A DNA stretch of 11,548 nt from Oscillospiraceae bacterium. GTDB taxonomy: Bacteria > Bacillota > Clostridia > Oscillospirales > Acutalibacteraceae. Positions 10,957-11,548 of the stretch are shown here, piece by piece; position 1 is the first letter of the stretch; each line of letters starts with the position of its first letter. The stretch is taken from NCBI GenBank assembly GCA_902761265.1, contig CACWJV010000043.1:1-11548 (forward strand), given 5' to 3'. Position numbers and translations under genes: made by a program. Below the pieces are notes generated by a model that was not told where the DNA came from, ran no database searches, and was given only the letters and a program-made list of their open reading frames with translations.

Positions 10957-11548
10957 ATGGCACCCAAAAAGAAAAACGGTCTGGGCAAGGGCCTGGACGC
11001 ACTGTTTTTAGATAACGCAATCGATGAGAGCGCCGGCAGTGTGAGCCGGCTTCCGATCAACGAGATCGAGCCAAACCGCGACCAGCCGCGTAAAACCTTT
11101 GACGAAGAGGCGCTGGGCGAACTGAGCAAAAGCATCGCCGACCACGGCGTGATCCAGCCGCTGCTGGTGCGTCCTATGACGGACGGCAGCTATCAACTGA
11201 TCGCCGGCGAACGCCGCTGGCGTGCCAGCCGGATGGCGGGTCTTACGGAAGTGCCGGTGGTCATCCGCGAAATGAGCGACAGCGAGGCGATGGAACTCGC
11301 GCTGGTGGAAAACCTGCAGCGTGAAGATTTGAACCCGATTGAAGAAGCGCGCGGTTTTCAGCTTTTGATGGAGACCTATGCGCTCACCCAGGAGCAGGCG
11401 GCGTCGCGTGTGGGAAAATCGCGGCCTGCCGTGGCAAACGCCATGCGCTTGCTGCTGCTGCCGGACGACGTGCTGCAAATGGTGGAAACGGGCGTGCTGT
11501 CCGCCGGCCATGCGCGTGCGCTGCTCGGCTTGGCGCAAAGCGACGATA
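10957..11548 (+). CDS. parB: ParB/Spo0J chromosome-partitioning protein, C-terminus beyond window
   Basis: The first 197 codons are inside the window, without a stop. ParB is a CTPase clamp that loads at parS and spreads along DNA. The start KKKNGLGKGLDALF is the ParA-stimulating N-terminal motif. LPINEIEPNRDQPRK begins the ParB/Srx fold, GERRWRASRMAG is the conserved CTP-binding/spreading motif, and ALVENLQREDLNPIEEA follows. The helix-turn-helix TQEQAASRVGKSRPAVANAM would contact parS. The start has AAAGGAGG seven bases upstream. No parS-like palindrome (TGTTTCACGTGAAACA type) was seen in the window. Confidence 0.96.
   Translation, partial: MAPKKKNGLGKGLDALFLDNAIDESAGSVSRLPINEIEPNRDQPRKTFDEEALGELSKSIADHGVIQPLLVRPMTDGSYQLIAGERRWRASRMAGLTEVPVVIREMSDSEAMELALVENLQREDLNPIEEARGFQLLMETYALTQEQAASRVGKSRPAVANAMRLLLLPDDVLQMVETGVLSAGHARALLGLAQSDD

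Noticed and set aside
10068..11135. 355-codon minus-strand open frame over parA and parB
   Set aside because: It is a shadow of two clear genes on the plus strand with strong family signatures; its translation shows no recognisable domain.

Overview
The window looks like chromosomal DNA of a strictly anaerobic, fairly GC-rich member of the Clostridia; an uncultured Oscillospiraceae-type relative is my inference. The signs are strong AGGAGG-type ribosome binding sites, textbook TTGACA-17-TATAAT promoters, a CIRCE element on a heat-shock gene, a tRNA with encoded CCA, an [FeFe]-hydrogenase-like protein, a flavodoxin, a C_GCAxxG_C_C protein and Soj/Spo0J-type ParAB.

Layout. Positions 1-71 (minus) hold the start of an isochorismatase-like cysteine hydrolase, divergent from a GtrA-like membrane protein (200-751) that ends in a strong terminator. 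A small heat-shock protein (1051-1494) follows, under a promoter whose -35 hexamer lies inside a CIRCE operator. Next come two minus-strand monocistronic genes with near-consensus promoters: an FAD oxidoreductase of the geranylgeranyl-reductase type (1610-2953) and a flavodoxin (3054-3524). Then comes tRNA-Pro(UGG) on the minus strand (3797-3872). Upstream of it are three 107-bp tandem repeats, a 37-nt copy of the tRNA's own 5' half, five GNA-loop mini-hairpins and a perfect promoter. A transcript of roughly 0.67 kb from that promoter would traverse all of these before reaching the intact tRNA and its terminator.

The region 4472-9835 (minus) is a probable operon of eight genes: PHP phosphoesterase, unknown helical protein, DRTGG protein, RsbW/SpoIIAB-like ATPase, HydS-like [FeFe] hydrogenase, second DRTGG protein, second PHP protein and C_GCAxxG_C_C protein. 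The hydrogenase keeps the H-cluster cysteines but has alanine where catalytic enzymes carry the proton-relay cysteine. It therefore looks like a sensory H2 or ferredoxin-redox module wired to nucleotide-binding and phosphoesterase partners. Its promoter is back to back with that of parA (10095-10874), which is followed by parB (10957 to the window end).

Non-coding structure is unusually rich. It includes period-7 tandem repeats at four intergenic loci, a decayed palindromic repeat, and inverted plus direct repeats in the gap ahead of the hydrogenase gene. The most novel signals are the tRNA-Pro/repeat locus and the sensory-hydrogenase operon.
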